Assembly: GCA_030430565.1 (NCBI GenBank)
Contig: JAUIKS010000017.1
Span: 1 to 64,000 of the forward strand
Source: Polyangia bacterium
Lineage (GTDB): Bacteria > Myxococcota_A > Polyangia > Nannocystales > Nannocystaceae
DNA: 64,000 nucleotides
Direction of reading: 5' to 3'
In this document: one piece after another, positions 43,101 to 54,013 of the stretch
Layout: each line of letters starts with the position of its first letter
How positions within the stretch are numbered: the first letter of the stretch is position 1
Made by a program: the position numbers and the translations under genes
The notes under the pieces: generated by a model
Told to the model about the DNA's origin: nothing
The model's database searches: none
What the model saw: the letters and a program-made list of their open reading frames with translations, nothing else

Positions 43101-46100
43101 GATCTTGAAGGACCTGCTCGAGCGCTCCGCGGCGCTGTGGAACCGCGGCGTCGAGCCCTCGGGCAAGCGCTCCAACGCGGACTGCTGCGGCCTGGCGATC
43201 GAGTCGCTCGCGCGGCTCTACCTCGACGTCGGCGACCGGGCCGAGGCGGCGGCGCTGCTCGCCGGCGGCGGCCGGATGCCCTTCCCGGCCGTGCGCGCCC
43301 AGGACATGCGCCTGCGCGCCGCCGCGTTGATGGTCGGCCTCGGCAACCGCGGCGTCGCCATCGACCTGTATCAGAGCGTGCTCGACGAGCGCCCCGAGGA
43401 CCTCGAGATCATGCGCCTGCTCGCGCCGCTGTGTGAGGCCGAGGAGCGCTTCCCGCAGCTGCTCGCGGTCCGTCGGCGCCAATTGACGCTGACGCCGGAG
43501 GGCGACGAGCGCCTGAAGCTGCGCCTCGACATCGCGCGCATCGTCGGCATCATCGAGCGGCGCGGCGGCCGGGTCGAGGCGCTCCTCGACAACCTCAAGG
43601 AGCACCCCGGCCACGACGACTCGCTCTCGGCGCTGACCTCGGTGCTCAGCGACAAGGGCCGCAACCTGCAGCTGGCGGACTTCATCTCGGGGCACGCGGA
43701 CCTGCTCGAGCGGCGCGGAGACCGAGCGCGCGCGGCCCGGCTGTGGTTCCAGGCGGCGGGGCTCTCCGAGCAGGAGCTCGCGGACGTCCGGCGCGCGCTC
43801 AGCTGCCACCGCCGCGTCGTCGCGCTCGAGCCGAACCTCGAGTCGCTCGACGCGCTCGCGCGCCTGCACGGCGACCTCGAGGAGTTCTCCGAGGCGATCC
43901 CGTGGCTCGAGCAGCGCTTGAGCCGGACGCCCGCTGGCGAGGAGCACACCACGATCGTGATGCGGCTCGCGCAGTCCTACGTCGGCGCGAAGAAGGTCGA
44001 GCACGCGCTGCGGACGCTCAACCGCGCCAACGCCGACAACCCGGGCGAGGGCGAGATCCGCGGCTTCCTCAGCGCGCTGCTGCGGGAGCACGAGCGCTGG
44101 GAGCCGCTCGCCGACCTGCTGCTCGCGTCGGCGGATCACATCACCGACCCGCGCGAGGCCGAGACGGCGCTGCGCGAGGCGATCACGATCAACCTCGAGC
44201 GCCTGCAGGCCCACGACCGCGCGGTCCCGGGGCTGCAGAAGCTCCACGAGCTGCGCCTCGACGATCGCGAGATCCACGTCCAGCTGGCCGACGCGCTGCA
44301 CATCGCCGGTCGCCTCGAGGAGTCGCGCGACGAGTTCGAGCAGCTGATCCGCAGCTTCGGGCGGCGGCGCTCGCGGGAGCGCGCGAGGATCCACTACCGC
44401 CTCGCGCGCGTGCTGGTCGACGAGAACAACCGCGCCGGCGCGCTCGCGCAGCTCGACGAGGCCGCGCGCATCGATCGCAACAACTCCGAGATCCTCGTGA
44501 TGTTGGCCGACGTGTCCCGGCAGTCAGGTGACCTCGTGCGCGCCGAGCGGGCGTACCGGGCGCTGCTGCTCGCGGCGCGTCGCGACCCCACGCGCGCCTC
44601 GGCCGGCGAGGCGCAGGTGCTCTACGAGCTCAGCAGGCTCGCGCGCGAGCGCGGCGAGCAGGCCCAGGCGGTCGAGCTGCTGGACTCAGCGGTCACGCAG
44701 GCGCTGGCGGACGAGTCGCAGGCGAAGCGGCTGCAGAAGACTCTGCGCGAGCGCAAGGACCACGAGCTGCTGATGCGGATCCTCAAGACCCGCCTCGAGC
44801 GCGTGGACGCCGACGACGAGCGCGCGCAGATCCTCAACGACCTCGGCGAGGCGCACGAGATCGCCGGCGAGCGCGACGAGGGCCTCGCGCTGCGCCTGCG
44901 GGCCGTCAGCCTGCGGCCCAGCGAGACGGGCTTCCACCAGGCGGCGCGCGAGCAGGCGGCGCGCATGAACCAGCCGCAGCGCTACGTCGACGTCATCAGC
45001 CAGCTGCTGGCCAACGCGATCAAGGAGAGCGACCAGACGCTGGTCGTCGAGCTGCGCCTGCGGCTCGCCGATGTCATGGAGCGCGACCTCGAGGATCTCG
45101 ACCGCGCCAACCTGCTGTACGCCGAGGTCGAGAAGTCGGGCGAGCGGGTCGTCGACGCCTGGATCGGGCTCGCGCGAGTCGCCGCCGCGCGCGGCGACCG
45201 GGCGCGCCAGGTCGAGCTGCTCGAGAAGATCTCGGAGCTGCCCGACGATCAGATGTCGGCCGAGGCCCGCGCGCAGACGGCCTTCGGCCTCGCCGAGCTG
45301 CACCTCGCCGAGGAGGGCGCGCGCGAGGCCGGGATCGCGGCGATCCGGCGCGCGCTCGCGGCTGATCCTCGCTACGACATCGCGGAGCCGATCCTGCGGC
45401 GCGCGGTCGCCAGCGGGCCGGAGGACAGCGAGCTCGTCGAGCTGTACGAGGAGGTCGTGCGCAAGCTCGGCGACCCGCGCATGCTGCTCGGCTTCCTCGA
45501 GGGCCGCAGCCAGCGCGACGACGTGCCGTTTTACGTGCTGCGCGAGGCCATCGCGCTCGCCGACACGCTCGCCGACGACGAGAAGGTCGAGGCGCTGCTC
45601 GGGCGCACGGTGGAGCTCGCGGCCCAGCGCAACGGCGCGATCAACGAGCTGGTCTGGGCCTACACGACCCAGGCGAACCGCCGGCGCGTCGCCGGGGACC
45701 TGGTCGGCGCGATCGCGCTGGTGCGCCAGGCCAAGGAGGCAGCGGACTACGGCGCGGTCTTCGACATCGCGCTCGAGCTGGCCCAGCAGGCGGTGCAGTT
45801 CGAGGCCTTCGCCGACGCCGGCGTCGTGCTGTTCGAGGAGCTGCTCGAGTTCCGCCCGGAGGAGCGCAAGGTCTGGCAGCCGCTGATGACCGTGTACCGC
45901 GAGCGCGGCGACCAAGAGAAGCTCGAGCGGCTGATGGACGCGACGCTCGAGACGATCACGGACCCCGACGAGCGCACGCACATGCGCCTCGACGTGGTCA
46001 AGGGCATGCTGGCGGACGAGGGGCGCGAGGCCGACGCGGTCAAGATCCTGCGGCAGGCCCTGGAGGACGCGCCCGACAACCCGCGCGCGCAGTCGCTGCT

Positions 46101-48015
46101 CGCTGAGGTGTTCGAGCGGACAGGTTATGACGAGGAGCTCGCGCAGCTGCTCAAGCGCCAGCTCAACACCGCGATCGAGGGCGGCGACGACGACACCGTC
46201 GTGAGCCTGACGCTGCGCCTCGGCGGCCTGCTCGGCAAGTCGCACCCCGAGGACTCGCTGGCGATCTTCCGTCGCTCGCTCGAGGTCGTGCCGACCCGGC
46301 GCGAGATCATCGTCGGGATGCTCGAGCAGCTCGGCGAGGACGCCGACCCGCAGGAGCGCGCGTCGATCATGGAGCGCCTGCTCGCGATCGAGGAGGGCGA
46401 CGCCGCCGTCAAGCTGGCGCTGAAGCTGGCGGAGCTGTGGACGATCCTCGGGCAGGACGAGGCGGTCGCGCGGGTGCTCGACACCGGCTACCGCGCCTCG
46501 CCGCGCGACCCGGAGATCCGCGAGCGCCTCGACGCCTGGTACCGCAAGCACGAGCAGTGGGACAAGCTCGCGGACCTGCTCGAGTTCGCCGCCACGCAGG
46601 AGACCGATCGCCCGCGGGCGACCGAGCTGCTGCGAGAGGCCGCGCGGCTCTACAGCGACTCCCTGGACAACCCCGCGCGCGCGACCGAGGTCCTGCGCCA
46701 GGCCTACAGCATGGCGTCGACCAACCTCGACCTGCTGCGCGAGCTGGCGATGGCGCTGGCGGCGACCGGCGAGCACGCCGCCGCGATCGAGGAGCTCACC
46801 AACGCGATCGACTGGCAGCCGATGGAGGACACCGCGATGGTCGGCTTCCTCAAGCTGCGGGCGGAGTTCCGCAGCGTCGTCGGCGATGACGCCGGCGTCG
46901 TCGAGGACCTCGAGGCCGCGTACTTCCGGTCGGGGGACGAGCTGCGCGGCGACCTGCTCGCGGCGCTCGAGCGCCTGCGCGACAAGGCGGCCGAGCAGGG
47001 CGACCGCGCCAAGGAGCGCGCGTCGACGCTGCGCCTGGTCGAGCTGCTCCAGCAGTCGGACGAGGACAAGGCGCGCGCGCGCGAGGTCCTCGCGGCGTGG
47101 GTCGAGCGCGCGCCCGACGACGCCGACGCGCTGCGTCAGCTGCTCGACGTCGACACCGCCGGCGAGCGCTGGGACGACGTGGCGGCCAACTGCGCCCGCC
47201 TGATCGACGTGGTCTCCGGCGACGATAAGGTCGCGGCGGCCGAGCGGCTCGTGACCGCCTGCGAGAAGGCCGGCGACATCACCCAGGCGCGCGACGGCCT
47301 CGAGAAGGTCTACGAGGTCGCGCCCGAGAGCGCGGCGATCCGCCAGCACCTCAAGACGATCTACGAGCAGCTCGGGCTCGACGGCGCGCTCGCCAGGATC
47401 CTCATCAAGGAGGCCGAGAGCATCGGCGACAAGGATCGCCGCTTCAAGACGCTACAGCGCGCCGGCGAGCTGCTGCTCGTCGAGGACGGGGAGGCCGCCG
47501 CCGCGGCGCTCAAGCTCGCGCTGGAGATCAAGCCGACGGACCAGAAGGTCAACGCGATGCTGGTCGAGGCCTACACCGCGGCCAAGAACTTCAGCGAGGC
47601 GCACAAGATCCTCGACACCGCGATCACGGCGATGCGCGGGCGTCGGTCCCCGGAGCTCAGCCGCCTCCAGTACCGCAAGGCCACGCTCGCGCGGGCCCAG
47701 GGCGACGACGACGGCGAGCTGCGCTGGCTCAAGGAGGCCTATCACAGCGATCGCAACAACGGCGAGGTCGCGGTCGAGCTGGCCGACATGGCCGAGAACC
47801 GCGAGGACTTCGACCTCGCGATCCGCGTGCTCCGCAGCATCGCGCTCATGGACGCCGCGCCGATCAGCCGCGCGATGGCCTACCTCCGTCAGGGCTTCAT
47901 CGCCGACCGCCGCGGCGACCGTCAGAAGGCGGTCCTGTGGGGACGCAAGGCGCTGATGGAGGATCCGAATTGCGCCGAGGCGACGGACTTCCTCGGCCGC
48001 ATCGGCGAGCTGTGA
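40195..48015 (+). CDS. Second giant TPR protein, 2606 residues
   Basis: From MKQQAPGTNGSSPDLKDAF onward the protein is a continuous helical repeat array. The unit is about 72 residues with the pattern W..L...........E....L...IA.....L..PE.AL...RELLAL.P.D..AR..L, the same layout as in the 4043-residue protein at 3129-15260, so the two are probably paralogous. It has no signal peptide, membrane span, charged Glu/Arg linker, Glu-Pro spacer or C-terminal peptidase-like domain. The array runs to the C-terminus (FLGRIGEL). Codon bias is very strong throughout. A cytoplasmic scaffold role is inferred. It is followed by a good terminator, then the superoxide dismutase gene, so it is probably monocistronic. 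Confidence 0.82.
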   Translation: MKQQAPGTNGSSPDLKDAFNMAVAAARSAPHETSGWDKLEKLSGLLDRVEDVAAVYREVLSRELDVLLVNSLGERAVVFHEEWLGDESELLISLLTRILTLAPQADWALERLSAALTLSGRWDELLGAYDRILSATEDDGRRERLLDESANIAKNFAGQTMRAIGYQQRLLPLRPVDAELAASLERQLEREAQWEALITFWKGRIEVLGEDETRPLRAQIAACWLDRLFKPEVALVELRELLALRPGDEEARELLERVLVLDDASDEVRDGALELLRAFYERAKAPEEVIRVLGVRLGFADARRQVELHREMAERLVVISRTPEAIDHYVALLAIDPTLVDDHQRLRHLTETTSLYGPYVQGLVKAADVCESELRQVALLLEAGHAYRDVLEDDEAAIGVYRRILGAKLDPALELSIAQGQAELLLRTGKLPERLKVLERVAVLEQDRAVRRAVLGEVGRLATQLKETERALKAWRRRLSEDGTDRQALDAVVELLAAHERWESLAAALRQRASAGVEGHQRRADLVRIAEIYASRLDRPELAIDVWNEVEQEFGETVETIESLAKNLTAVTRWSDLASVLERAAGHETERVADLSCRLGEVFRTRLGQPSQAVGCYEASLRADPVHEGARAGLAALLGSSEAGARAVEVLSELFVKREEWTELAGIVEFRLEVAEGAESKAKVLRETAMLEERHKSDQESALDYLRRAMAETPLDVTLDDEVARLTVATSGWETAVAAYRGAVSALPEGAPGKRIIKLRMAEAVLLEKQLERPVEALAAYEEVLKVNVQHADAVRGGIRMGAAAGSWGAVVQAAVPSMIAEGEYSESLIAMIEAQAGVHGGWDELATAFAPAAVTAAGENKKLGADLEARLALWHRDRRNAPEEARDAFVRSLALEPDHVERLEMLTALQREEGEQPLAFAEGEEPAGPTLLDSLLNLAGCRGENFDELHEAAELAVARLGDTPRTRGILKDLLERSAALWNRGVEPSGKRSNADCCGLAIESLARLYLDVGDRAEAAALLAGGGRMPFPAVRAQDMRLRAAALMVGLGNRGVAIDLYQSVLDERPEDLEIMRLLAPLCEAEERFPQLLAVRRRQLTLTPEGDERLKLRLDIARIVGIIERRGGRVEALLDNLKEHPGHDDSLSALTSVLSDKGRNLQLADFISGHADLLERRGDRARAARLWFQAAGLSEQELADVRRALSCHRRVVALEPNLESLDALARLHGDLEEFSEAIPWLEQRLSRTPAGEEHTTIVMRLAQSYVGAKKVEHALRTLNRANADNPGEGEIRGFLSALLREHERWEPLADLLLASADHITDPREAETALREAITINLERLQAHDRAVPGLQKLHELRLDDREIHVQLADALHIAGRLEESRDEFEQLIRSFGRRRSRERARIHYRLARVLVDENNRAGALAQLDEAARIDRNNSEILVMLADVSRQSGDLVRAERAYRALLLAARRDPTRASAGEAQVLYELSRLARERGEQAQAVELLDSAVTQALADESQAKRLQKTLRERKDHELLMRILKTRLERVDADDERAQILNDLGEAHEIAGERDEGLALRLRAVSLRPSETGFHQAAREQAARMNQPQRYVDVISQLLANAIKESDQTLVVELRLRLADVMERDLEDLDRANLLYAEVEKSGERVVDAWIGLARVAAARGDRARQVELLEKISELPDDQMSAEARAQTAFGLAELHLAEEGAREAGIAAIRRALAADPRYDIAEPILRRAVASGPEDSELVELYEEVVRKLGDPRMLLGFLEGRSQRDDVPFYVLREAIALADTLADDEKVEALLGRTVELAAQRNGAINELVWAYTTQANRRRVAGDLVGAIALVRQAKEAADYGAVFDIALELAQQAVQFEAFADAGVVLFEELLEFRPEERKVWQPLMTVYRERGDQEKLERLMDATLETITDPDERTHMRLDVVKGMLADEGREADAVKILRQALEDAPDNPRAQSLLAEVFERTGYDEELAQLLKRQLNTAIEGGDDDTVVSLTLRLGGLLGKSHPEDSLAIFRRSLEVVPTRREIIVGMLEQLGEDADPQERASIMERLLAIEEGDAAVKLALKLAELWTILGQDEAVARVLDTGYRASPRDPEIRERLDAWYRKHEQWDKLADLLEFAATQETDRPRATELLREAARLYSDSLDNPARATEVLRQAYSMASTNLDLLRELAMALAATGEHAAAIEELTNAIDWQPMEDTAMVGFLKLRAEFRSVVGDDAGVVEDLEAAYFRSGDELRGDLLAALERLRDKAAEQGDRAKERASTLRLVELLQQSDEDKARAREVLAAWVERAPDDADALRQLLDVDTAGERWDDVAANCARLIDVVSGDDKVAAAERLVTACEKAGDITQARDGLEKVYEVAPESAAIRQHLKTIYEQLGLDGALARILIKEAESIGDKDRRFKTLQRAGELLLVEDGEAAAAALKLALEIKPTDQKVNAMLVEAYTAAKNFSEAHKILDTAITAMRGRRSPELSRLQYRKATLARAQGDDDGELRWLKEAYHSDRNNGEVAVELADMAENREDFDLAIRVLRSIALMDAAPISRAMAYLRQGFIADRRGDRQKAVLWGRKALMEDPNCAEATDFLGRIGEL

Positions 48016-48068
48016 GCCGGGCGCTCGCGCGCGATCACCACCGATGCCGGGTTAACCGGTGACGACGC

Positions 48069-48101
48069 GCGGGCGGGGGCTTCTCCGCCCGCCTGTCTTT
48101 T
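48069..48101 (+). terminator. Rho-independent terminator of the second giant TPR gene
   Basis: GCGGGCGG pairs perfectly with CCGCCCGC over an 8-base loop and is followed by CTGTCTTTT. It lies between the TPR gene stop and the Shine-Dalgarno site of the sod gene. Confidence 0.85.
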
Positions 48102-48125
48102 CCGCCAGCACAGCAGAGGACCACG

Positions 48126-48722
48126 ATGAGCTTCGAACTCCCCCCGCTCCCATTCGCCAAGGACGCGCTCGCGCCGTTCATGAGCGCGGAGACCCTCGAG
48201 TACCACTACGGCAAGCACCACGCGGGCTACGTCCGCAAGCTCAACGCCGCGGTCGAGGGGACCGACGACGCCGGCAAGCGCCTGGAGGATCTGATCCGCG
48301 CGGCCGACGGCGGGCTGCTCAACAACGCCGCCCAGGCCTGGAACCACAGCTTCTTCTGGCGCTGCCTCACCCCGGGCGGCGGGGGCGCGCCGCCTGCCGG
48401 TGACGTCGCCGACGCGATCAACCGCGACTTCGGCTCCTACGAGCAGTTCAAGTCCGACTTCGCCAAGACCTGCGCGGGTCAGTTCGGCTCGGGCTGGGGC
48501 TGGGTGGTGCTCGACGGCGGCAGGCTGCGCGTCATGAGCACCGCGAACGCCGACACGCCGCTCCGGCACGGCTTGACCGCGCTCGCGACCGTCGACGTGT
48601 GGGAGCACGCGTACTACATCGACTACCGCAACGCGCGCCCCAAGTTCATCGAGGCGATCATCGATAACCTGCTGAACTGGGAGTTCGTCGCCGCGAACCT
48701 GCGCGACGCGGCGCTCGGCTGA
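48126..48722 (+). CDS. Superoxide dismutase (Fe/Mn family)
   Basis: This enzyme dismutates superoxide to hydrogen peroxide and oxygen in the cytoplasm. The four metal ligands are visible: His of YHYGKHH, His of WNHSFFW, and Asp and His of DVWEHAYYIDY. LPPLPF at the N-terminus and QFGSGWGWVVLDGG are family marks. AQAWNHS and the Ala/Gly pattern near QFGSGWGW point to an iron or cambialistic enzyme rather than strictly manganese, but sequence alone is not decisive. The length is 198 residues. A strong AGAGGA site precedes the ATG. It is flanked by terminators, so it is probably a single-gene transcript. Confidence 0.95.
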   Translation: MSFELPPLPFAKDALAPFMSAETLEYHYGKHHAGYVRKLNAAVEGTDDAGKRLEDLIRAADGGLLNNAAQAWNHSFFWRCLTPGGGGAPPAGDVADAINRDFGSYEQFKSDFAKTCAGQFGSGWGWVVLDGGRLRVMSTANADTPLRHGLTALATVDVWEHAYYIDYRNARPKFIEAIIDNLLNWEFVAANLRDAALG

Positions 48723-48729
48723 GCGGCGA

Positions 48730-48758
48730 CCCGGCGGCGCGGCCGGGCGAAAGTTTTT
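48730..48758 (+). terminator. Probable terminator of the superoxide dismutase gene
   Basis: CCCGGC pairs with GCCGGG over a GGCGCG loop, then CGAAAGTTTTTCC. The T-run is offset by six bases from the stem, so efficiency is uncertain. Confidence 0.6.
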
Positions 48759-48811
48759 CCTGCGCAGGCGCAGCGAGCGGCCGCGCTGGGTCGGCCCGCT
48801 ACACTGGGGGC

Positions 48812-49840
48812 GTGAGGTCCTTGGCGCTCGCCGTCGCGCTGCTCGCCGGCACCGGCTGCGCCGGGCAGCTCACCTACGAGCGCCTGCTCGACCAGCCCTA
48901 CGCCAGCGAGCCGCTGCCGGCGCGCGCGCGCGTGTTCTTGATCGCCGGCGGCGTCGATGTCGCGAACTTCGCCCAGGAGGTCGTCAGCCAGCGCGTCTAC
49001 TGGCGCGCTCAGGGCCTCGAGGACGACGAGATCGCCTGCTACTACGCGAAGCCGACGGCTGCGGGCTTCGTGGAGGACCGCGAGCAGTTCCAGGGGCTGC
49101 GCCGGGCGCTGCGCCCGTGCTACCCGGCGCGCGCCGGCCTGATCCAGGAGCATCTCGAGCTCGCGAGCCGGCGCGCGCCGCCGTTTCTGTACATCTACGT
49201 GACGACCCACGGCCGCAGCTCCTTCGTCGAGGACCCCGCGCGGCTGCGCGCGGAGACCAACCTCAGCGACGACGAGATCGAGCTGCTCGATCAGTACTTT
49301 CTGCAGATGGGCGCGGACCCGGGGCTCGGCGTCGACGCCGGCGCGATCGTCGAGGCGTACCGGCGCGGCGCGGCCACCCACGACCTGCTCTTTACGCCAC
49401 ACAGCCTGGGCCGCGCGCTCGCGAACTTCGACCCTGAGACGCCGAAGTACTTGGTGCTGCAGGGCTGCCACAGCGGCGGCTTCGTCGACGGCGCGGTCGA
49501 GGAGCGCGGGCTGAGGGCGGCGCGCGTGACCGGCGTCGAGAACCTCACCGTCATCACGGCGGCGCGGCATGACCGGACGAGCTTCGGCTGCGACCCGGGC
49601 GCCACGATGACCTACTTCGGCGAGGTCTACAGCTACCTGCTGTTCTCGCAGGACGACGGGCGGCGGCCCACGACGATCGGGTGGCGCGGGCTCTACGAGG
49701 AGCTCGAGCGACAGATCGAGCGGATCGAGTCGGTCGCGGAGGTCAAGCCGTCACGCCCGGTGTTTTTTTCAAGCGCTCCGAGCTCTTCAGGCTCTTCGAG
49801 CTCGACCTGCTCTGCGGGCGCGCCGGCGTGCGCTGAGTAG
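48812..49840 (+). CDS. Caspase-fold (C13-like) cysteine peptidase lipoprotein
   Basis: A lipoprotein signal (LALAVALLAGTGC) predicts lipidation at Cys16. The remainder has the clan CD pattern: strand VFLIAGGV, the catalytic His133 in YIYVTTHGRSS after a hydrophobic strand, and Cys219 in YLVLQGCHSGGF. This is closest to the C13 (legumain-like) peptidase group; a related substrate would be cut after Asn or Asp, but specificity cannot be read here. The C-terminal 30 residues are a Ser-rich tail with two cysteines. The GTG start follows a GGGGG run. The gene ends nine bases from the end of the convergent kinase gene. A role in envelope proteolysis or prey handling is inferred. Confidence 0.75.
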   Translation: MRSLALAVALLAGTGCAGQLTYERLLDQPYASEPLPARARVFLIAGGVDVANFAQEVVSQRVYWRAQGLEDDEIACYYAKPTAAGFVEDREQFQGLRRALRPCYPARAGLIQEHLELASRRAPPFLYIYVTTHGRSSFVEDPARLRAETNLSDDEIELLDQYFLQMGADPGLGVDAGAIVEAYRRGAATHDLLFTPHSLGRALANFDPETPKYLVLQGCHSGGFVDGAVEERGLRAARVTGVENLTVITAARHDRTSFGCDPGATMTYFGEVYSYLLFSQDDGRRPTTIGWRGLYEELERQIERIESVAEVKPSRPVFFSSAPSSSGSSSSTCSAGAPACAE

Positions 49841-49849
49841 AGCCGGCGC

Positions 49850-52669
<2,820 letters not shown>

Positions 52670-53036
52670 CAACGAGGCCGCGACATCGACCCCGCCGCGG
52701 AACGGGCCGCTGTGACCCTCCGTTGGCGCGCCAGCGGCCGTATGACCACGGGACGGCACAACCGCAGTTTACCACGACTTATGGCCGAGAACGCCCGCGC
52801 GCCGCGAAGACGAGCGCGCGCTAGGGCCCCAGGTTTCACGCGGATTTCGATTGGCAAATCTTTCGCGGCTTGATACCGGCGGCGTCTGCGAGCCTCGCCG
52901 CGGCGACTCGGTGTCGGCTGAGGTCACCAGCCGATCACGCGGCCCTATGGCCGCTCGTACGCCGCAGATGCCCGGAGACGCCGCGTTCGCGACGCGGTCG
53001 CTTGTTGGCGCCAGCGGCCTACGGCACACTGCGCGC
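52670..53036. other. 367-base divergent intergenic region
   Basis: It lies between the kinase start and the orphan anchored protein. It contains a sigma-54-like candidate. The kinase frame and the orphan frame both run into it, but composition does not support coding. Confidence 0.4.
52852..52867 (+). promoter_or_regulatory. Sigma-54-like -24/-12 candidate
   Basis: TGGCAAATCTTTCGCG has the GG and GC doublets with the required 10 bases between them, and TGGCA matches the -24 box. The -12 box is TCGC rather than TTGC. It is 170 bases before the ATG at 53037. Confidence 0.25.
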
Positions 53037-53675
53037 ATGGGAAAAGCCAGCAAGAAGGTTGTTGCGGCCGCCGTCGTGGGCGCGTGCGCGGTGGGTGCCT
53101 GGACGCTCGGGGGCGCGTGCCTCGACTGGTTCAGCGCCGAGGACACCGCCGGGGTGAAGCACTTCGAGAACCAGGTCTGGATCGAGCGCATCCCCGAGGA
53201 TGAGCGCGACATGATCCAGCACCTCGTGTTCATCAACTCCAAGGACGGTCGCTTCGGCGCGGTCGGCAAGTCGTCGGTCTGGCGCCACTTCGTCGAGATC
53301 TTCCTGTGGAAGATGGACAAGGACAACCTCCGGATCTACTTCCCGCAGGACGAGGTCGGCGCGGGCTTCAAGGCGCGCACCTGGGACTGCGAGGACGAGG
53401 CGCCGGAGCCCTTCCAGCTGTGCCTCGAGCTGTCGCGCCGCGGCCGCTCGCTCGTCATGTACAGCCGCTACGAGTGGGTCGTCGAGCCGCACATGGACGC
53501 CGACGCGCAGCGCGCCTTCGTCACCGATGTCGCCGCCGACTACCCGACCCTGGCCGAGACCTTCGAGCACGCCGCCGCGGCGACCGGAGAGGACGCCGCG
53601 CAGGTCGTCACCGACGCGCGCCTCACCGCGCTCGAGGAGGCGCCGGAGGCGGAGCTCGACCCGCTGACCCGCTGA
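53037..53675 (+). CDS. Hypothetical membrane-anchored or exported protein, 212 residues
   Basis: I do not recognise a family. The N-terminus MGKASKKVVAAAVVGACAVGAWTLGG is positively charged then hydrophobic, as in a signal anchor or uncleaved signal. The rest is a single soluble domain with many aromatic and acidic residues (SSVWRHFVEIFLWKMDKDNL, then GRSLVMYSRYEWVVEPH) and four cysteines, and ends in an Ala/Glu-rich helical tail. The start ATG is chosen because upstream codons look non-coding; no good Shine-Dalgarno site is present. The MoaD-like gene begins 23 bases downstream, so the two may be co-transcribed, although no functional link is evident. Confidence 0.65.
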   Translation: MGKASKKVVAAAVVGACAVGAWTLGGACLDWFSAEDTAGVKHFENQVWIERIPEDERDMIQHLVFINSKDGRFGAVGKSSVWRHFVEIFLWKMDKDNLRIYFPQDEVGAGFKARTWDCEDEAPEPFQLCLELSRRGRSLVMYSRYEWVVEPHMDADAQRAFVTDVAADYPTLAETFEHAAAATGEDAAQVVTDARLTALEEAPEAELDPLTR

Positions 53676-53698
53676 TCCGCGCGTAGCGAGGGACGACG

Positions 53699-53983
53699 AT
53701 GGCGCTGGAGCCTGCCGCGGTCGAGGTCGAATTCTTCGGGCTCCCGCGGCAGCGAGCCGGCGTCGACCGATGTTCTGTTCCGGCGGGGCCGCTCGGCCAG
53801 ATCCTCGAGCGTCTCGAGCGGGCGCTGCCGGGGCTCGCGCCCGACATCATCGAGCGCGGGCGCTTGACCCGTCACACCCTGATCGCGCTCGACGGCCACG
53901 CGGTCGTCGAGGCCAGCGACCTCGAGCGCCCGATCGCCGCCGGGCAGACGCTGGTGTTCGTCTCAGCCCAGGCCGGCGGCTGA
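53699..53983 (+). CDS. MoaD/ThiS-family sulfur carrier protein
   Basis: This 94-residue ubiquitin-like protein starts with the strand VEVEFFGLPRQRAG, has the central helix GPLGQILERLERALPGL and the strand TLIALDGHAV, and ends in Gly-Gly (SAQAGG), the site of thiocarboxylate formation. In MoaD the C-terminal thiocarboxylate supplies the dithiolene sulfurs of molybdopterin. A GAGGG site precedes the ATG. The stop is 30 bases before the aldehyde:ferredoxin oxidoreductase gene, a pairing often seen for tungstopterin enzymes, so a dedicated carrier for that cofactor is inferred. No MoaE, MoaA or activating enzyme gene is in the window. Confidence 0.85.
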   Translation: MALEPAAVEVEFFGLPRQRAGVDRCSVPAGPLGQILERLERALPGLAPDIIERGRLTRHTLIALDGHAVVEASDLERPIAAGQTLVFVSAQAGG

Positions 53984-54013
53984 ACGGGATCAAGAGTGAT
54001 ATCAACGTAGCTC

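Noticed and set aside
41632..47349. Long antisense frames of about 900 codons over the second giant TPR gene
   Set aside because: They mirror the periodic TPR codons on the opposite strand and contain no recognisable domain.
49776..49806. CGAGCTC/GAGCTCG inverted repeat near a T-run as a terminator
   Set aside because: The T-run is on the wrong side of the stem for either strand, and the sequence is coding for the Ser-rich tail of the C13-like protein.
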